Source: Nostoc sp. JL33 (GTDB lineage: Bacteria > Cyanobacteriota > Cyanobacteriia > Cyanobacteriales > Nostocaceae). From it: a stretch of DNA of 64,000 nucleotides. A model generated the notes under the pieces. The model worked only from the letters and a program-made list of their open reading frames with translations. It had not been told where the DNA came from and did not search any database. The translations under genes were made by a program, and so were the position numbers. Shown in pieces: positions 19,241 through 27,967 of the stretch. How positions within the stretch are numbered: position 1 is the first letter of the stretch; every line of letters begins with the position of its first letter. Location of the stretch: NCBI RefSeq assembly GCF_017114985.1, contig NZ_JABXKP010000070.1, positions 1 to 64,000 of the forward strand, read 5' to 3'.

Positions 19241-20287
19241 TTATGGATAAATTAAGATTTTATAAGTATCCGGTGTGGGTGCGATCGCAACTTCGACAGC
19301 TGCTGATAAATCTTTTAATGGATAGCGATCGCTAATTAACGCTTTCACGTCTATCCTCTGATTAAATACAATATCAGCTGATAGATTCTGAAGCCGATAA
19401 GATGAGCTATAACTGCCTATCAAGTCAATTTCTCGACGGTAGAGGATATTGGGATTAATGGGAATTTCCAACTCATCGGGGAATTCCGCGAAAAACAAGA
19501 TTTTGCCACCTTTGCGAGTACTATCAAGTGCTTGAAAGAAAGCTTTCTCACTAGGAACAGCCAGCAGGGTAACATCAACACCCAATCCACCAGTTAGGGC
19601 ATGAATTTTTGCTAGTAAATCGGGATCACGAGCATCAAAAGCCGCCTCTGCACCGACACTCAAGGCTTTTTCAATTCTAGAGGGTAGTAAATCGGTAGCG
19701 ATCGCTTTTGCTCCAAAATACTTCACCAACATAATGAACATTAACCCAATTGGCCCAGCACCAGTAACTAACACAGTTTGTCCTGGAGCAATTTGAGCTT
19801 TTTTCACAGCTTTCAAGCAGCAGTTAGTTGGTTCTACAAAACTCGCTTCTTCAAAACTGATATTATCAGGGATGGGAATTAGCCCACCATTTTCCACAAT
19901 ATGTCCCGGAACCTTGACATAATCAGCAAAACCGCCGCCACTGGCGTTAAAACCTGCGGTTGTGGAGATGTTTTTGTAGACATCGCACATGGAGAAATTA
20001 TCATTTAGGCAGTAGGCGCAACGCATACAGGGGATGTGGTGCATCACCGCTACTCGTTGTCCAACTTGCCAACCTTTAACATCATTGCCTAATGCTGCGA
20101 TCGTGCCGGCAGTTTCATGTCCAAAAATGCGCGGCGGTTCATACAGTGGATAACGAATTTTTTTAATATCTGACTGACACAACCCCACAACCTGCACCTG
20201 TACCAGCACTTCATCTGGTTCTAGGATTGGAACTGGGATATCTTCGTAAGACAGTTGATTAACGCCTCTAAATACCTGTGCTTTCAC
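19241..20287 (-). CDS. zinc-dependent alcohol/polyol dehydrogenase family protein
   Basis: 348 residues of the medium-chain dehydrogenase superfamily. The N-terminal GroES-like domain has the catalytic zinc site: GLCQSDIKK (Cys), FGHETAGTI (His-Glu), and FVEPTNCCLKAV. The structural-zinc lobe has four Cys (PCMRCAYCLNDNFSMC). A Rossmann domain follows (VLVTGAGPIGLMFIMLVKYF). It is closest in pattern to the sorbitol/threonine/glutathione-independent formaldehyde dehydrogenase group; the substrate cannot be read from sequence. It is monocistronic. A purine-rich heptamer-like repeat at 19171-19235 separates it from the phosphate transporter and can fold back on itself. Confidence 0.9.
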   Translation of the reverse strand: MKAQVFRGVNQLSYEDIPVPILEPDEVLVQVQVVGLCQSDIKKIRYPLYEPPRIFGHETAGTIAALGNDVKGWQVGQRVAVMHHIPCMRCAYCLNDNFSMCDVYKNISTTAGFNASGGGFADYVKVPGHIVENGGLIPIPDNISFEEASFVEPTNCCLKAVKKAQIAPGQTVLVTGAGPIGLMFIMLVKYFGAKAIATDLLPSRIEKALSVGAEAAFDARDPDLLAKIHALTGGLGVDVTLLAVPSEKAFFQALDSTRKGGKILFFAEFPDELEIPINPNILYRREIDLIGSYSSSYRLQNLSADIVFNQRIDVKALISDRYPLKDLSAAVEVAIAPTPDTYKILIYP

Positions 20288-20337
20288 GTTGGTTTTCCCC
20301 GATCGATGTTATTAGATGTAACATTTAGTGGTTCAGG

Positions 20338-20886
20338 TTAGGTTATGAAAGTGCGGATTTTTTCAGAAAATTTTGGTATCTGGTTACTCAGCTTATCTAG
20401 TAATTCGACAACAGTCCGAGGATTTCTTTTATAGTTTTGAGATTGTTTCAGCAATATCTGAACCATTGTTTTAGGATATTGTTCAAATAGATCACAAAGG
20501 AAATCATCTGGTGACTGTGCTCTTACATTCCAATAGTTTAAATCTTGATCCTGAAAGTCTTTAATATTTCTGGTAACAATAATCTCCGCTTTAGCAACTA
20601 CAGCAGCAGCAATAACATGACGATCTTTAGGATGATTTGTCATTAATTCTTCCAGCTGTATAGGTACTTCAATCATCGCTTCGGGAAAAGCTGCTTTCAT
20701 GACCGTTTCTAAATTTCTCGCTCCCTCATTTGACATGTATCCTTTATTGATCAGATTTCCTATTGCTTCATCTAAGATTTTTTGTGACCAATAATGTACA
20801 TACAAACCAGCCTCAACTGTAGAAAGTAAGCTGTCTCGTAGGTACATTGGAAACAAAACACAAGCATCTAAGATTACATTAGGCAT
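20338..20886 (-). CDS. PIN-domain toxin of a toxin-antitoxin pair
   Basis: 182 residues. The PIN RNase fold shows its acidic residues in ILDACVLFPMYLRDSL (Asp7), a mid-domain Glu (LDEAIGNLI), and HPKDRHVIAAAVVAKAEIIV with TRNIKDF (last Asp set). This is the VapC-like arrangement; the extra C-terminal 50 residues are typical of the PIN_3 subgroup. Such toxins cleave RNA, often tRNA. It is downstream of a helix-turn-helix gene with a 19-bp gap, in the order antitoxin then toxin. Start ATG 20886. It is complete with no disruption. Target RNA unknown. Confidence 0.85.
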   Translation of the reverse strand: MPNVILDACVLFPMYLRDSLLSTVEAGLYVHYWSQKILDEAIGNLINKGYMSNEGARNLETVMKAAFPEAMIEVPIQLEELMTNHPKDRHVIAAAVVAKAEIIVTRNIKDFQDQDLNYWNVRAQSPDDFLCDLFEQYPKTMVQILLKQSQNYKRNPRTVVELLDKLSNQIPKFSEKIRTFIT

Positions 20887-20905
20887 AATAATTTGAGTAT
20901 TTTAA

Positions 20906-21370
20906 TTATTCTTCATAATCATAAAGTCCAGCTTCTTGACTCATTTCTATTAGTTCCTGTAACAATTGTCTACGTTTAGTATCCCTTTGCTGTTTATATT
21001 TGATTAAATCCTCAAATTTCACGCGTCTATGAGTTCCTACCATAATGTAAGGAAGCTCACCCTGCTCTAATAATTTAATCAGATAGGGACGTGATACATT
21101 CAACAAATCAGCCGCTTGTTGTGTTGTCAGTTCGGGATTATGTGTAACTATGGATACATTTTTACCTGATGCCATTGCCTGCACTACTTGGCGTAATACA
21201 CGAAATACAGAATCAGGAATAGTCATTTCTTCGCCGTTTGCTGCGACTAATTTCAGTTGACTATTTTCCTGATTGAGTATTTGTTCAAGTTGCTTAATGG
21301 CTTCAGCTTCAGCTTCTGTAATAATACTGGAATCAGTAGGCATTTGGTTAGATAGGAAGGTATTCATCAA
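20906..21370 (-). CDS. excisionase-type helix-turn-helix antitoxin
   Basis: 154 residues. The N-terminal half is an acidic helical region (EAEAEAIKQLEQILNQENSQ). The second half has a MerR/excisionase HTH: ELTTQQAADLLNVSRPYLIK, then LLEQGELPYIMVGTHRRVKF. This class pairs with PIN_3 toxins; it neutralises the nuclease and binds the operon promoter. It is 19 bp upstream of the PIN gene on the same strand. Two adjacent ATGs at 21370 and 21367 are both possible. Confidence 0.85.
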   Translation of the reverse strand: MMNTFLSNQMPTDSSIITEAEAEAIKQLEQILNQENSQLKLVAANGEEMTIPDSVFRVLRQVVQAMASGKNVSIVTHNPELTTQQAADLLNVSRPYLIKLLEQGELPYIMVGTHRRVKFEDLIKYKQQRDTKRRQLLQELIEMSQEAGLYDYEE

Positions 21371-21528
21371 GAGGGTTAGCTTGGTATTTTATTTTGATTG
21401 TATTACACAAACGCAATAAACGAAAATTGGATATAAAATGAAAAAGAGGGGGAAGAGAACCCCATACTTATCCGTAACGCTATATTATTTTTGAATATTT
21501 TCTGAAGATTTTCTCCGAGACGCTAGCA

Positions 21529-22032
21529 ATGACTATTCGCCATGCCACTGAAACTGACTTGCCTGCAATTGTGGCAATTTATAATGCTGCAATTCCTAGC
21601 CGCATAGCAACTGCTGATTTAGAGGCAGTATCTGTGGAAAGTCGTCTTCCTTGGTTTAAGGCGCGATCGCCTTCACAACGCCCACTTTGGGTAATCGAAG
21701 TAGAGGGAGTAATTGCTGGATGGCTGAGTTTCCAATCCTTTTATGGGCGGCCCGCCTATAGTAAGACTGCCGAAATTAGTATTTACATAGCCCCTGGCTT
21801 CCATCGATGTGGTTTGGGACGACAACTATTAGCACAAGCAATTAGTGAAAGTCCTAGTTTGGGTTTAAAGACTCTACTATGCTTTATTTTTGCCCACAAT
21901 CAACCCAGTTTAAAACTTTTTGAAACATTTGGTTTTCAACACTGGGGACATTTACCTAAAGTTGGTGAAATTGACAGCGTTGAACGGGACTTAGTAATCA
22001 TGGGACTCAAAATTACTAAACCTGTTGTTTAA
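21529..22032 (+). CDS. GNAT N-acetyltransferase, phosphinothricin-acetyltransferase-like
   Basis: 167 residues. Starts TIRHATETDLPAIVAIYNAA, the usual GNAT strand 1/helix 1. The acetyl-CoA loop is FHRCGLGRQLLAQAIS, a variant of the R/QxxGxG/A motif. It ends with FIFAHNQPSLKLFETFGFQH and GHLPKVGEIDSVERDLVIMG, which match the Pat/YncA group acetylating amino-acid-like substrates such as phosphinothricin or methionine sulfoximine. Substrate is an inference from that subgroup. It is divergent from the toxin-antitoxin pair and convergent with the penicillin-binding protein. Confidence 0.9.
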   Translation: MTIRHATETDLPAIVAIYNAAIPSRIATADLEAVSVESRLPWFKARSPSQRPLWVIEVEGVIAGWLSFQSFYGRPAYSKTAEISIYIAPGFHRCGLGRQLLAQAISESPSLGLKTLLCFIFAHNQPSLKLFETFGFQHWGHLPKVGEIDSVERDLVIMGLKITKPVV

Positions 22033-22048
22033 TTTTATGGCAATAATA

Positions 22049-23515
22049 TTAACAACGCTGCAACTGTGTTAACAACACAACAATTTCATCAATTGCCTGG
22101 CGCACAACTATTGCAGGTTGTTCCGATTGATTCACGATAATACTAAAAACCAACGGCTCATATTTAGGCGCATTTAGATATCCAGATAGAGAAACTACAC
22201 CAGTTAACGTACCTGTTTTTGCTTGGACAATGCCCTCAGCAGGTGTATCTTGAAAGCGACCTTTCAAGGTTCCACTTTTACCAGCCACAGGTAAAGATGC
22301 GCGATATATATATGCTGTTGGTGTTCTTGCTATTCCTCGCAAAGTTTGTACAAAAGCTTCTGGTGTCACTAAGTCACGACGTGATAAACCCGAACCATCC
22401 ACTAAAATATAATTTGCTGGATCAACTCCCAATTGAGTTAAACTCGCTTTCACAACTTCCAAACCGACATCAGCGCTAGTCTGATTTTTCACTCTGGTTT
22501 TTTTCACAGCTAATGCTCTCAGAAGTGCTTCAGCATAAAGATTATTACTATTCTGAAGAGTTTCCATTAATAATTCAGATAAAGGTGGCGACTCTACAAA
22601 TGCTATTTCCTGTTGATTAACACCACCACTTATTACTAATGTTTGTCCCAAGCTAATTTTTTCTGTTGCCAAAGCAGTACGGAAGCGTCGTAAGAAGTAA
22701 TAATCAGGGTCAACTACAGGTAAATCTATTAAAGACGGTTCAGAATTCGTTGTCAGTTGTCCTTGAATTCGTAATACTGTTCCTGATAATTCGCGGGTAA
22801 CGTTAACGTAGGTTGGTTGATTTTGGGCAACGGTTACAGACTGATTAATTATCCGCCACTGTTTCGCCTCGCCAGCATCAATCCACACCACTTGTAAAGA
22901 TTTACCTACAGCCTGCGGTACAAGTTTTAAGCTAAAAATATTTTGATTTAGAATAAAGCTGCTGACTGGTGCGCCATAGTCTGACTGCACATCTTCCAAT
23001 TGCCAGGTTGGGTTAACAATATCCCCTTGAATATAACTATCATCAGCTATCAAGCGCTGAATTTGAGTAATACCTTTCTGTTTTAGCTGCTGTGCTAATG
23101 TTTGCAGTTGAGTATCACTTAAACTGGGATCTCCCCTACCAACAACACGTAAAACACCATTGCCATTCTGATAAATTGAGGTGCGAATCCGAAAATTAGC
23201 ACCCAACTGCTGCAATGCAGCTGCTGTTGTCAGCAACTTGAGGTTAGACGCAGGAGTAAAATATTTCTGAGCATCCCGACTGTAAAGAGTTTGCCCCCTT
23301 AACAAGGGTTGTACCAAAATTCCCCAGCGCCCCCGACTAAATAAGGGACGATTGATTACAGCATCTACAGCTGTTCCCAGTTGGGTAGAGCAAATTGATT
23401 TTGTGGTAGTTGTTGGTGCAACTGGGGTTTGTGCTTTAGCTGCTGGCTGGGTAACACCAATTTGAGTACCCAGAAACACCAGCATCAAGCTAAGAGAAAT
23501 TTTCCTGCTCATCAC
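22049..23515 (-). CDS. dacB: D-alanyl-D-alanine carboxypeptidase/endopeptidase (PBP4 class)
   Basis: 488 residues with a signal peptide (residues 1-29, KISLSLMLVFLGTQIGVTQP). All three serine-transferase motifs are present: SxxK in YFTPASNLKLLTTAAALQQL, SxN in LQNSNNLYAEALLR, and KTG as SLPVAGKSGTLKGRF. Residues about 110-280 are the large insert that marks the class C PBP4/DacB group. The enzyme trims or hydrolyses peptide cross-links in periplasmic peptidoglycan. Length is normal. Starts at 23515 or 23512 (MM). The 3' ends of this gene and the GNAT gene are 16 bp apart. Confidence 0.94.
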   Translation of the reverse strand: MMSRKISLSLMLVFLGTQIGVTQPAAKAQTPVAPTTTTKSICSTQLGTAVDAVINRPLFSRGRWGILVQPLLRGQTLYSRDAQKYFTPASNLKLLTTAAALQQLGANFRIRTSIYQNGNGVLRVVGRGDPSLSDTQLQTLAQQLKQKGITQIQRLIADDSYIQGDIVNPTWQLEDVQSDYGAPVSSFILNQNIFSLKLVPQAVGKSLQVVWIDAGEAKQWRIINQSVTVAQNQPTYVNVTRELSGTVLRIQGQLTTNSEPSLIDLPVVDPDYYFLRRFRTALATEKISLGQTLVISGGVNQQEIAFVESPPLSELLMETLQNSNNLYAEALLRALAVKKTRVKNQTSADVGLEVVKASLTQLGVDPANYILVDGSGLSRRDLVTPEAFVQTLRGIARTPTAYIYRASLPVAGKSGTLKGRFQDTPAEGIVQAKTGTLTGVVSLSGYLNAPKYEPLVFSIIVNQSEQPAIVVRQAIDEIVVLLTQLQRC

Positions 23516-23587
23516 ATAGTGCGTAAAACTACTTGATGATAATACCTTGGTGTGGCATTTTTTTAACGTCAGTTCGACAGGAGGAAA

Positions 23588-24142
23588 TTAACGCTTTGCT
23601 TTTGTTTTTCCTTTTTGTTCTACCTCCTCTTCTTCCTCTTCCTCATCTTCCCCGTCTTCCTCTTCCTCTTCTTCCTCTTCTTCCTCTTCCTCTTCTTCCT
23701 CTTCTGCCCCGAATACTTCGTCTATGAGTTCTTGTGCTCGCTTGTCTGAAATTTTCAAGGCTTCCTGAAGCTCAGAGATATAATCCTGTTCTGCTTCCGG
23801 TACTTCCTCATCAATCCCTACCACTAAGATAGCGGTGGTGTATGCAGCTTCGCGATAACTTTTATTCGGTAAGGATTCGATCGCTTGCTTCATTAAAACT
23901 TCAGCTTCTTCTTCTTCTAGTAAGCTGAGGACTTTTTGGGTCAACTCTTCATAGTCTTCATCAGAGAAATCTTCAAATTGGGAAACCGCACCCAGCATTT
24001 CACTCAAACCGTATTGTTCTTCTATGGTTATACCATCACCATCAGCAGCTGCGGAAAAGAGTCCTATAACTGCGATCGCAACTTCTGGTTCTAGAGCAAC
24101 TGAACTAGCGCTACGGCCTTTGGGCAACTTGCGTTTAGACAT
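23588..24142 (-). CDS. TerB-like acidic protein with poly-Glu tail
   Basis: 184 residues. The middle, residues 20-140 (EVAIAVIGLFSAAADGDGIT, then EEVPEAEQDYISELQEALKI), has the helical pattern and Asp/Glu clusters of TerB/tellurite-resistance-like domains. From residue 146 on it is nearly pure Glu/Asp (over 25 acidic residues), then a basic KGKTKAKR end. The poly-Glu comes from a GAA/GAG microsatellite (23620-23705). Function is unknown; TerB-like domains are linked to stress and metal response. The ATG at 24142 is clear. It is monocistronic. Confidence 0.75.
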   Translation of the reverse strand: MSKRKLPKGRSASSVALEPEVAIAVIGLFSAAADGDGITIEEQYGLSEMLGAVSQFEDFSDEDYEELTQKVLSLLEEEEAEVLMKQAIESLPNKSYREAAYTTAILVVGIDEEVPEAEQDYISELQEALKISDKRAQELIDEVFGAEEEEEEEEEEEEEEEEDGEDEEEEEEEVEQKGKTKAKR

Positions 24143-24477
24143 AATTATCCTCTAAAAGTTACGTGATATTTCAGGAAGTCATACCTTGCGGTTTTTAATG
24201 CTTCCTCAATATAGGATTCCCAAAATAATGCGGAAATATACATTGGGATGAATATTTGTTCATAAAAAATACGCAGAGAATATATTCGTCTGCGTATCAA
24301 AACGGTTAAGTTGCCTTAAGCGATCGAGGTTTTTAGTACTTTGACCTCACTCCAAACCTCTCTCCTAAAAGGAGAGAGGCTTTGAGGCTTACTCCCCTTC
24401 CCTTGCAGCTGTATTAGACTCAATCAAATACAAACTGCTATAATCCCGTCTTTACAAGAGTTCTATCATTTCTCTAC
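24143..24477. other. spacer with a hairpin repeat
   Basis: About 335 bases without a gene. It contains the hairpin at 24357-24379; the neighbouring wording (CCTCACTCCAAACCTCTCTC) belongs to a dispersed family also seen at 47505-47570. Confidence 0.45.
24357..24379. terminator. hairpin repeat, possible terminator
   Basis: CCTCTCTCCT-AAA-AGGAGAGAGG, a perfect 10-bp stem about 100 bp beyond the stop of the gene ending at 24478. It could be a dispersed repeat used as terminator. Confidence 0.45.
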
Positions 24478-24804
24478 TTACTTCTTATCTCTAGGATAAT
24501 ATTGGCGCTTAGTTATCAGCAAACCTATGCTAATAAAAAATAATGTAGCGAAGAAACTCAACAATAAAGATGTGTAAAAGGCATGGGGTGGGTTCTTGGG
24601 AGATATCAGAGATATCTTGATTTTGTCGATGTGTTGGACGATTACACCAGAGATAATCGCACCACCGCCAAAGCCTATACCTAATATTTGGATTGTGTGT
24701 TCTAGGGAGCGATGTCTAAGACGGGCTACACCTACGCGTTCGGCTTGTTCTATTTCGACTATGCCGCGAATTGAGCCTACAGCCGTCCAAATAATTATGC
24801 TCAT
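24478..24804 (-). CDS. small membrane protein, unknown
   Basis: 108 residues with two hydrophobic segments (GIGFGGGAIISGVIV, about residues 42-57, and SLLLSFFATLFFISIGLLIT, about 78-98) and a basic end (KRQYYPRDKK). The N-terminal 30 residues (TAVGSIRGIVEIEQAERVGV) read like a cytoplasmic segment. I do not recognise a family. It lies 5 bp downstream of the RelE-type toxin gene on the same strand and might be cotranscribed. Confidence 0.5.
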   Translation of the reverse strand: MSIIIWTAVGSIRGIVEIEQAERVGVARLRHRSLEHTIQILGIGFGGGAIISGVIVQHIDKIKISLISPKNPPHAFYTSLLLSFFATLFFISIGLLITKRQYYPRDKK

Positions 24805-24809
24805 CCACC

Positions 24810-25067
24810 CTAATAAATTTCACTACGATGACCAACTTTAGTAATGATGATTAACTGACTCTCTATATCAAATTCATAGATGACTCGATAATCTCCTACT
24901 CTTAACTTATAAAACCCCGACCATTCTCCCGTCAGAGGCAAAAAAGTGATCTGCTCAAAATTGATACTTAACCATTCAATCTTATTAAGAATCCGTAGTC
25001 GCACCACCTGAGCCAGATTATCTAAATCAGTTATAGACTCTGGTTCAAAACTCACAGAATAACTCAT
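24810..25067 (-). CDS. RelE/ParE-family toxin
   Basis: 85 residues with the RelE fold: YSVSFEPESITDLDNLAQVV helix pair, then LTGEWSGFYKLRVGDYRVIY and IIITKVGHRSEIY. The Arg residues of the central strands and the terminal GHRxxxY match ribosome-dependent mRNA interferases of the RelE group. The ATG follows directly on the antitoxin stop (TAA-ATG at 25067-25070), which indicates translational coupling. Confidence 0.88.
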   Translation of the reverse strand: MSYSVSFEPESITDLDNLAQVVRLRILNKIEWLSINFEQITFLPLTGEWSGFYKLRVGDYRVIYEFDIESQLIIITKVGHRSEIY

Positions 25068-25283
25068 TTAATGCTCTATCCCATACCTTTTGTACACCTC
25101 TGATGCTGGAATAGTAGGTCTTCCTTCTAGCCGTTTTTGCCGTATTTCTAATAAACTTTGCTTGAACAACTCTTTAACTTTGTTTCCCTGATCAGGATCA
25201 CCGAAGTATTCATCTAGAATTTCATCTACTGTGTTACGGATCAAGTTTTGTAACTGTTCTGTCGTCATGTCTTTTATTTGCAT
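25068..25283 (-). CDS. antitoxin partner of the RelE-type toxin
   Basis: About 71 residues from the ATG at 25283 (MQIKDMTTEQLQNLIRN). GGAG lies about 6 bp before this codon; the upstream ATG at 25310 would add nine unlikely residues. It is acidic and helical, with an EILDEYFGDPDQG segment and a RPTIPASEVYKRYGI tail that fits the toxin-binding end of small cyanobacterial antitoxins. It should bind the toxin and repress the operon. Confidence 0.8.
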   Translation of the reverse strand: MQIKDMTTEQLQNLIRNTVDEILDEYFGDPDQGNKVKELFKQSLLEIRQKRLEGRPTIPASEVYKRYGIEH

Positions 25284-25453
25284 AGTTTCTCCGAGCAATG
25301 AAATATACACACAATTATACCAATTGGGAAATAATTAAGAATCTACTTTAGAGGATGTTTGGTAAGCAGCCAATCTAATAGGAAAATTGCTAAGGTTGCA
25401 CTCCTACATACATTATGGTAATTTAGAAAAACCGTGAGTATCATTTAAAAAAA

Positions 25454-25570
25454 CATGACTACTAACTCTATTATCCTTACTTCAGAAGAAATCGCCGAAT
25501 ATCGTGATAAGTTTGCAGGGTTAGATGAGGCTCTCTATGCAATCTTGCTGGTTATAGTAGTCACTTAGAT
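25454..25570 (+). pseudogene. truncated 5' end of a small cyanobacterial gene
   Basis: MTTNSIILTSEEIAEYRDKF, then AGLDEALYAIL, 38 residues in all. The first 29 read like a natural N-terminus, but the last residues (LVIVVT) are antisense to the TPR/CHAT gene. I recall from memory small Nostoc proteins starting SEEIAEYR that continue with an acidic segment; this is unchecked. The break near 25540 coincides with the loss of the CHAT domain on the other strand. Confidence 0.5.
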
Positions 25571-27497
25571 ATTTATTACTCCAATCAATTAAGGCATTAA
25601 AGTCTTCTGGTTGTGATTCCCAAAATGTTAATTCTTGCCCGTTAGGTTTGATAACAAAAGTGAGAATTCTATCTGTAGGGATGTACCATTCTATAATCGC
25701 AGTGCGTTTCTCTAAAGTTTTTTGGAACTGGTTAAATTGAAAGCCAGAACCAACAGGTAGATAGCTGTCTTGTAATACTTGGCGTTGCTGTCGCAATTGC
25801 TGGAGATGTTGGGCTAAGTCTGTTGGATTTTCGGCTTTGCCATTTTGGAGTTGATACTGACTACTGGCTATTTCGTCTCGAAGTTTTTCTAGTTGAGTGA
25901 CAACTTCTGGAGGGAAAATAGTTTTGCTATCACGGTTGAGGATAAGTTCAACTAAGTTACGGGTTTTGCTGCGTTCAACGTATTCAATAGCTGCGATAAT
26001 GTTGCCCAATTCTAGGCAAACTTCCACCATGCGTCTATAAAGCTGATTCCATTCTTCTGCTTGTTTGCGTTTGGCTTCTTCGCCAGAAACAATCTCTCCC
26101 CGCAAAGCTTCGATTGTTGCAATTGCAGAGACAAACGTATTGTAAGCTAAATTAAATTGCTTTTCTTGTTTATATAAAATGCCGAGATTTAACAAAGTTT
26201 CTGCTTGGTTTTGGGGAAAGGCGCTGCGGGTGTATATTTCGAGTGCAGCAGTATAAGCAGCGATCGCTAGTTCAATATTCTCGGCTCGTTCTCCTAATAT
26301 TCTGTCACTGTAAGCAACCCCCAGATTATTTTGCGTAACTGCCCAATCTACAGGAAAAGCGCTGCGGGTTCTAACTTCCAATGCCGCAGAGTAAGCAGCG
26401 ATCGCTAATTCAAGATTCTCGGCTTTTGTTCCTAATATTCTGTCACCGTAAGCAAGCCCTAGATTATTTTGCGTACCTGCCCATTTTTCAGGAAAAGCGC
26501 TGCGGGTGAAAACTTCGAGTGCAGCAGAAAAAGCAGCGATCGCCAACTCCAGATTCTCGGCACGTTGTCCAATTATTCTGTTACGGTAAGCATTCCCCAG
26601 ATTATTTTGCGTCATTGCCCATTGTTGGGGAAAGGCATTGCAAGTTCTGACTTCTAGTGCGGCACTAAAAGCAGCGCTCGCCAACTCCAGATTCTCGGCA
26701 CGTTGTCCAATTATTCTGTCAGGGTAAGCATTCCCCAAATTATTTTGCGTTATTGCCCATTGTTGGGGAAAGGCGTTGCGGGTATAAACTTCGAGTGCGG
26801 CAGTATAAGCAGCGATCGCTAATTCAATATTATTGGCTCGTTCTCCGAATATTCTGTTAACGTAAGCATTCCCCAGATTATTTTGCGTCATTGCCCACTT
26901 TTCAGGAAAGGCGCTGCGGGTGTAAACAGTTAGGGCAATTTCATAGCCAGCGATCGCAATTTCCATGTTGCTGGCTTTGCTACCCAAAGTAAAATCGCTA
27001 ATCGAACTACTTAATATAACTATAATTGCGGCGATGTATGCTGCATCTGGTTCCACTTCTGTTAGGCTATTTGTTGCCCAACGACGCAATAATTCAGCAA
27101 AAATATCATTAAGTTTATCGGTATTTGCTGCCAGTAATGGGTAAATTACTTCAGCATCGCCGTTGCTTTCTGCTGTTGCTTGCAGTATTTCTTGTATAAA
27201 TCGCCAGTAAGTGTCTATATCTTCTTGAGTGATGGGGGTAGTTTCTGGGGTAGTGAGATATGTTGCTAAGTTTCTCAACCACTCGGCAGTATTTTCCTCT
27301 CCCTGCTGTGCAAAATGCTCTGCTACTGCTGCTACAACCTGCACAAAGTTAGCATCTAGCAATTCTGTATTTGCTGCTAATATCTCTGGTTCTTCCCCGC
27401 TAGGACAACTTAGCAGGGTTTGAATTAGCTGATTATAAGCTTGTAAACGCTGTTCGTTCATGAGCAGGTGTGAGTTAGACGCATCTTGATTTTCCAA
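25521..27497 (-). CDS. TPR protein with truncated CHAT domain
   Basis: 658 residues. Residues about 175-470 hold seven 40-residue TPR-type units (LELAIAAYSAALEVxTRSAF, then TQNNLGxAYxDRI). Residues 490-530 (EYVERSKTRNLVELILNRDS) form the linker and 575-640 the first strands of a CHAT peptidase domain (TAIIEWYIPTDRILTFVIKP). The frame then ends after YLSDYYNQQD with CIESLI. The catalytic His and Cys half of CHAT, about 200 residues, is missing. At the break the DNA becomes antisense to a truncated plus-strand gene. TPR-CHAT proteins are peptidases or signalling scaffolds; this one should lack protease activity but could still bind partners. Confidence 0.82.
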   Translation of the reverse strand: MENQDASNSHLLMNEQRLQAYNQLIQTLLSCPSGEEPEILAANTELLDANFVQVVAAVAEHFAQQGEENTAEWLRNLATYLTTPETTPITQEDIDTYWRFIQEILQATAESNGDAEVIYPLLAANTDKLNDIFAELLRRWATNSLTEVEPDAAYIAAIIVILSSSISDFTLGSKASNMEIAIAGYEIALTVYTRSAFPEKWAMTQNNLGNAYVNRIFGERANNIELAIAAYTAALEVYTRNAFPQQWAITQNNLGNAYPDRIIGQRAENLELASAAFSAALEVRTCNAFPQQWAMTQNNLGNAYRNRIIGQRAENLELAIAAFSAALEVFTRSAFPEKWAGTQNNLGLAYGDRILGTKAENLELAIAAYSAALEVRTRSAFPVDWAVTQNNLGVAYSDRILGERAENIELAIAAYTAALEIYTRSAFPQNQAETLLNLGILYKQEKQFNLAYNTFVSAIATIEALRGEIVSGEEAKRKQAEEWNQLYRRMVEVCLELGNIIAAIEYVERSKTRNLVELILNRDSKTIFPPEVVTQLEKLRDEIASSQYQLQNGKAENPTDLAQHLQQLRQQRQVLQDSYLPVGSGFQFNQFQKTLEKRTAIIEWYIPTDRILTFVIKPNGQELTFWESQPEDFNALIDWSNKYLSDYYNQQDCIESLI

Positions 27498-27967
27498 TTT
27501 CCCCCCAATCTATCGGGGGGATTAAGGGGGGTAATTGGACTTGTGTGTACACCCTAGCTTATAAAGGGGAGGGAATTAGATGTTCTAGTTTCCCCTTTCT
27601 AATGTTATTTTGGCGATCGCATTTGTTGATTTAGCGATCGCATTTGTTGATTTAGCGATCGCATTTGTTGATTTAGCGATCGCATTTGTTGATTTAGCGA
27701 TCGCATTTGTTGATTTGGCGATCGCATTTGTTGATTCGGCGATCGCATTTGTTGATTCGGCGATCGCATTTGTTGATTCGGCGTTCGCATTTGTTGATTG
27801 CACTTATTCTCAAACAACAAATCGATATGAAAAATGAGTAAAAATACAGACAAACTCGTAATTATTTCGTTGAACTTTTAATTAAATAAATCCACAAAAC
27901 TACCCATCTCAGGCAAAAGGATACTCCACTATGTTGAAAAAGGGATTATTAAAAAAAAGGATATCTC
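27498..27967. other. repeat-bearing spacer
   Basis: 470 bases. Besides the HIP1 array at 27613-27801 there is a palindromic stretch at 27497-27535 (CCCCCAATCTATCGGGGGG). Short frames inside the array exist in three phases and are repeat artefacts. Confidence 0.6.
27613..27801. repeat. nine-unit tandem array of a HIP1-containing 21-mer
   Basis: Unit GCGATCGCATTTGTTGATTT plus one base, period 21 bp, starting at 27613, 27634, 27655, 27676, 27697, 27718, 27739, 27760 and 27781. Eight units carry a perfect HIP1 octamer and the ninth has GCGTTCGC. Variation is graded: the first five boundaries are ATTTAGC, then ATTTGGC, then ATTCGGC. Confidence 0.97.

Noticed and set aside
27585-27853. Three overlapping frames in the HIP1 array (for example repeated AIAFVDL or STNAIAK)
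   Set aside because: A 21-bp repeat lacking stops is open in several phases; no start signal and no family.
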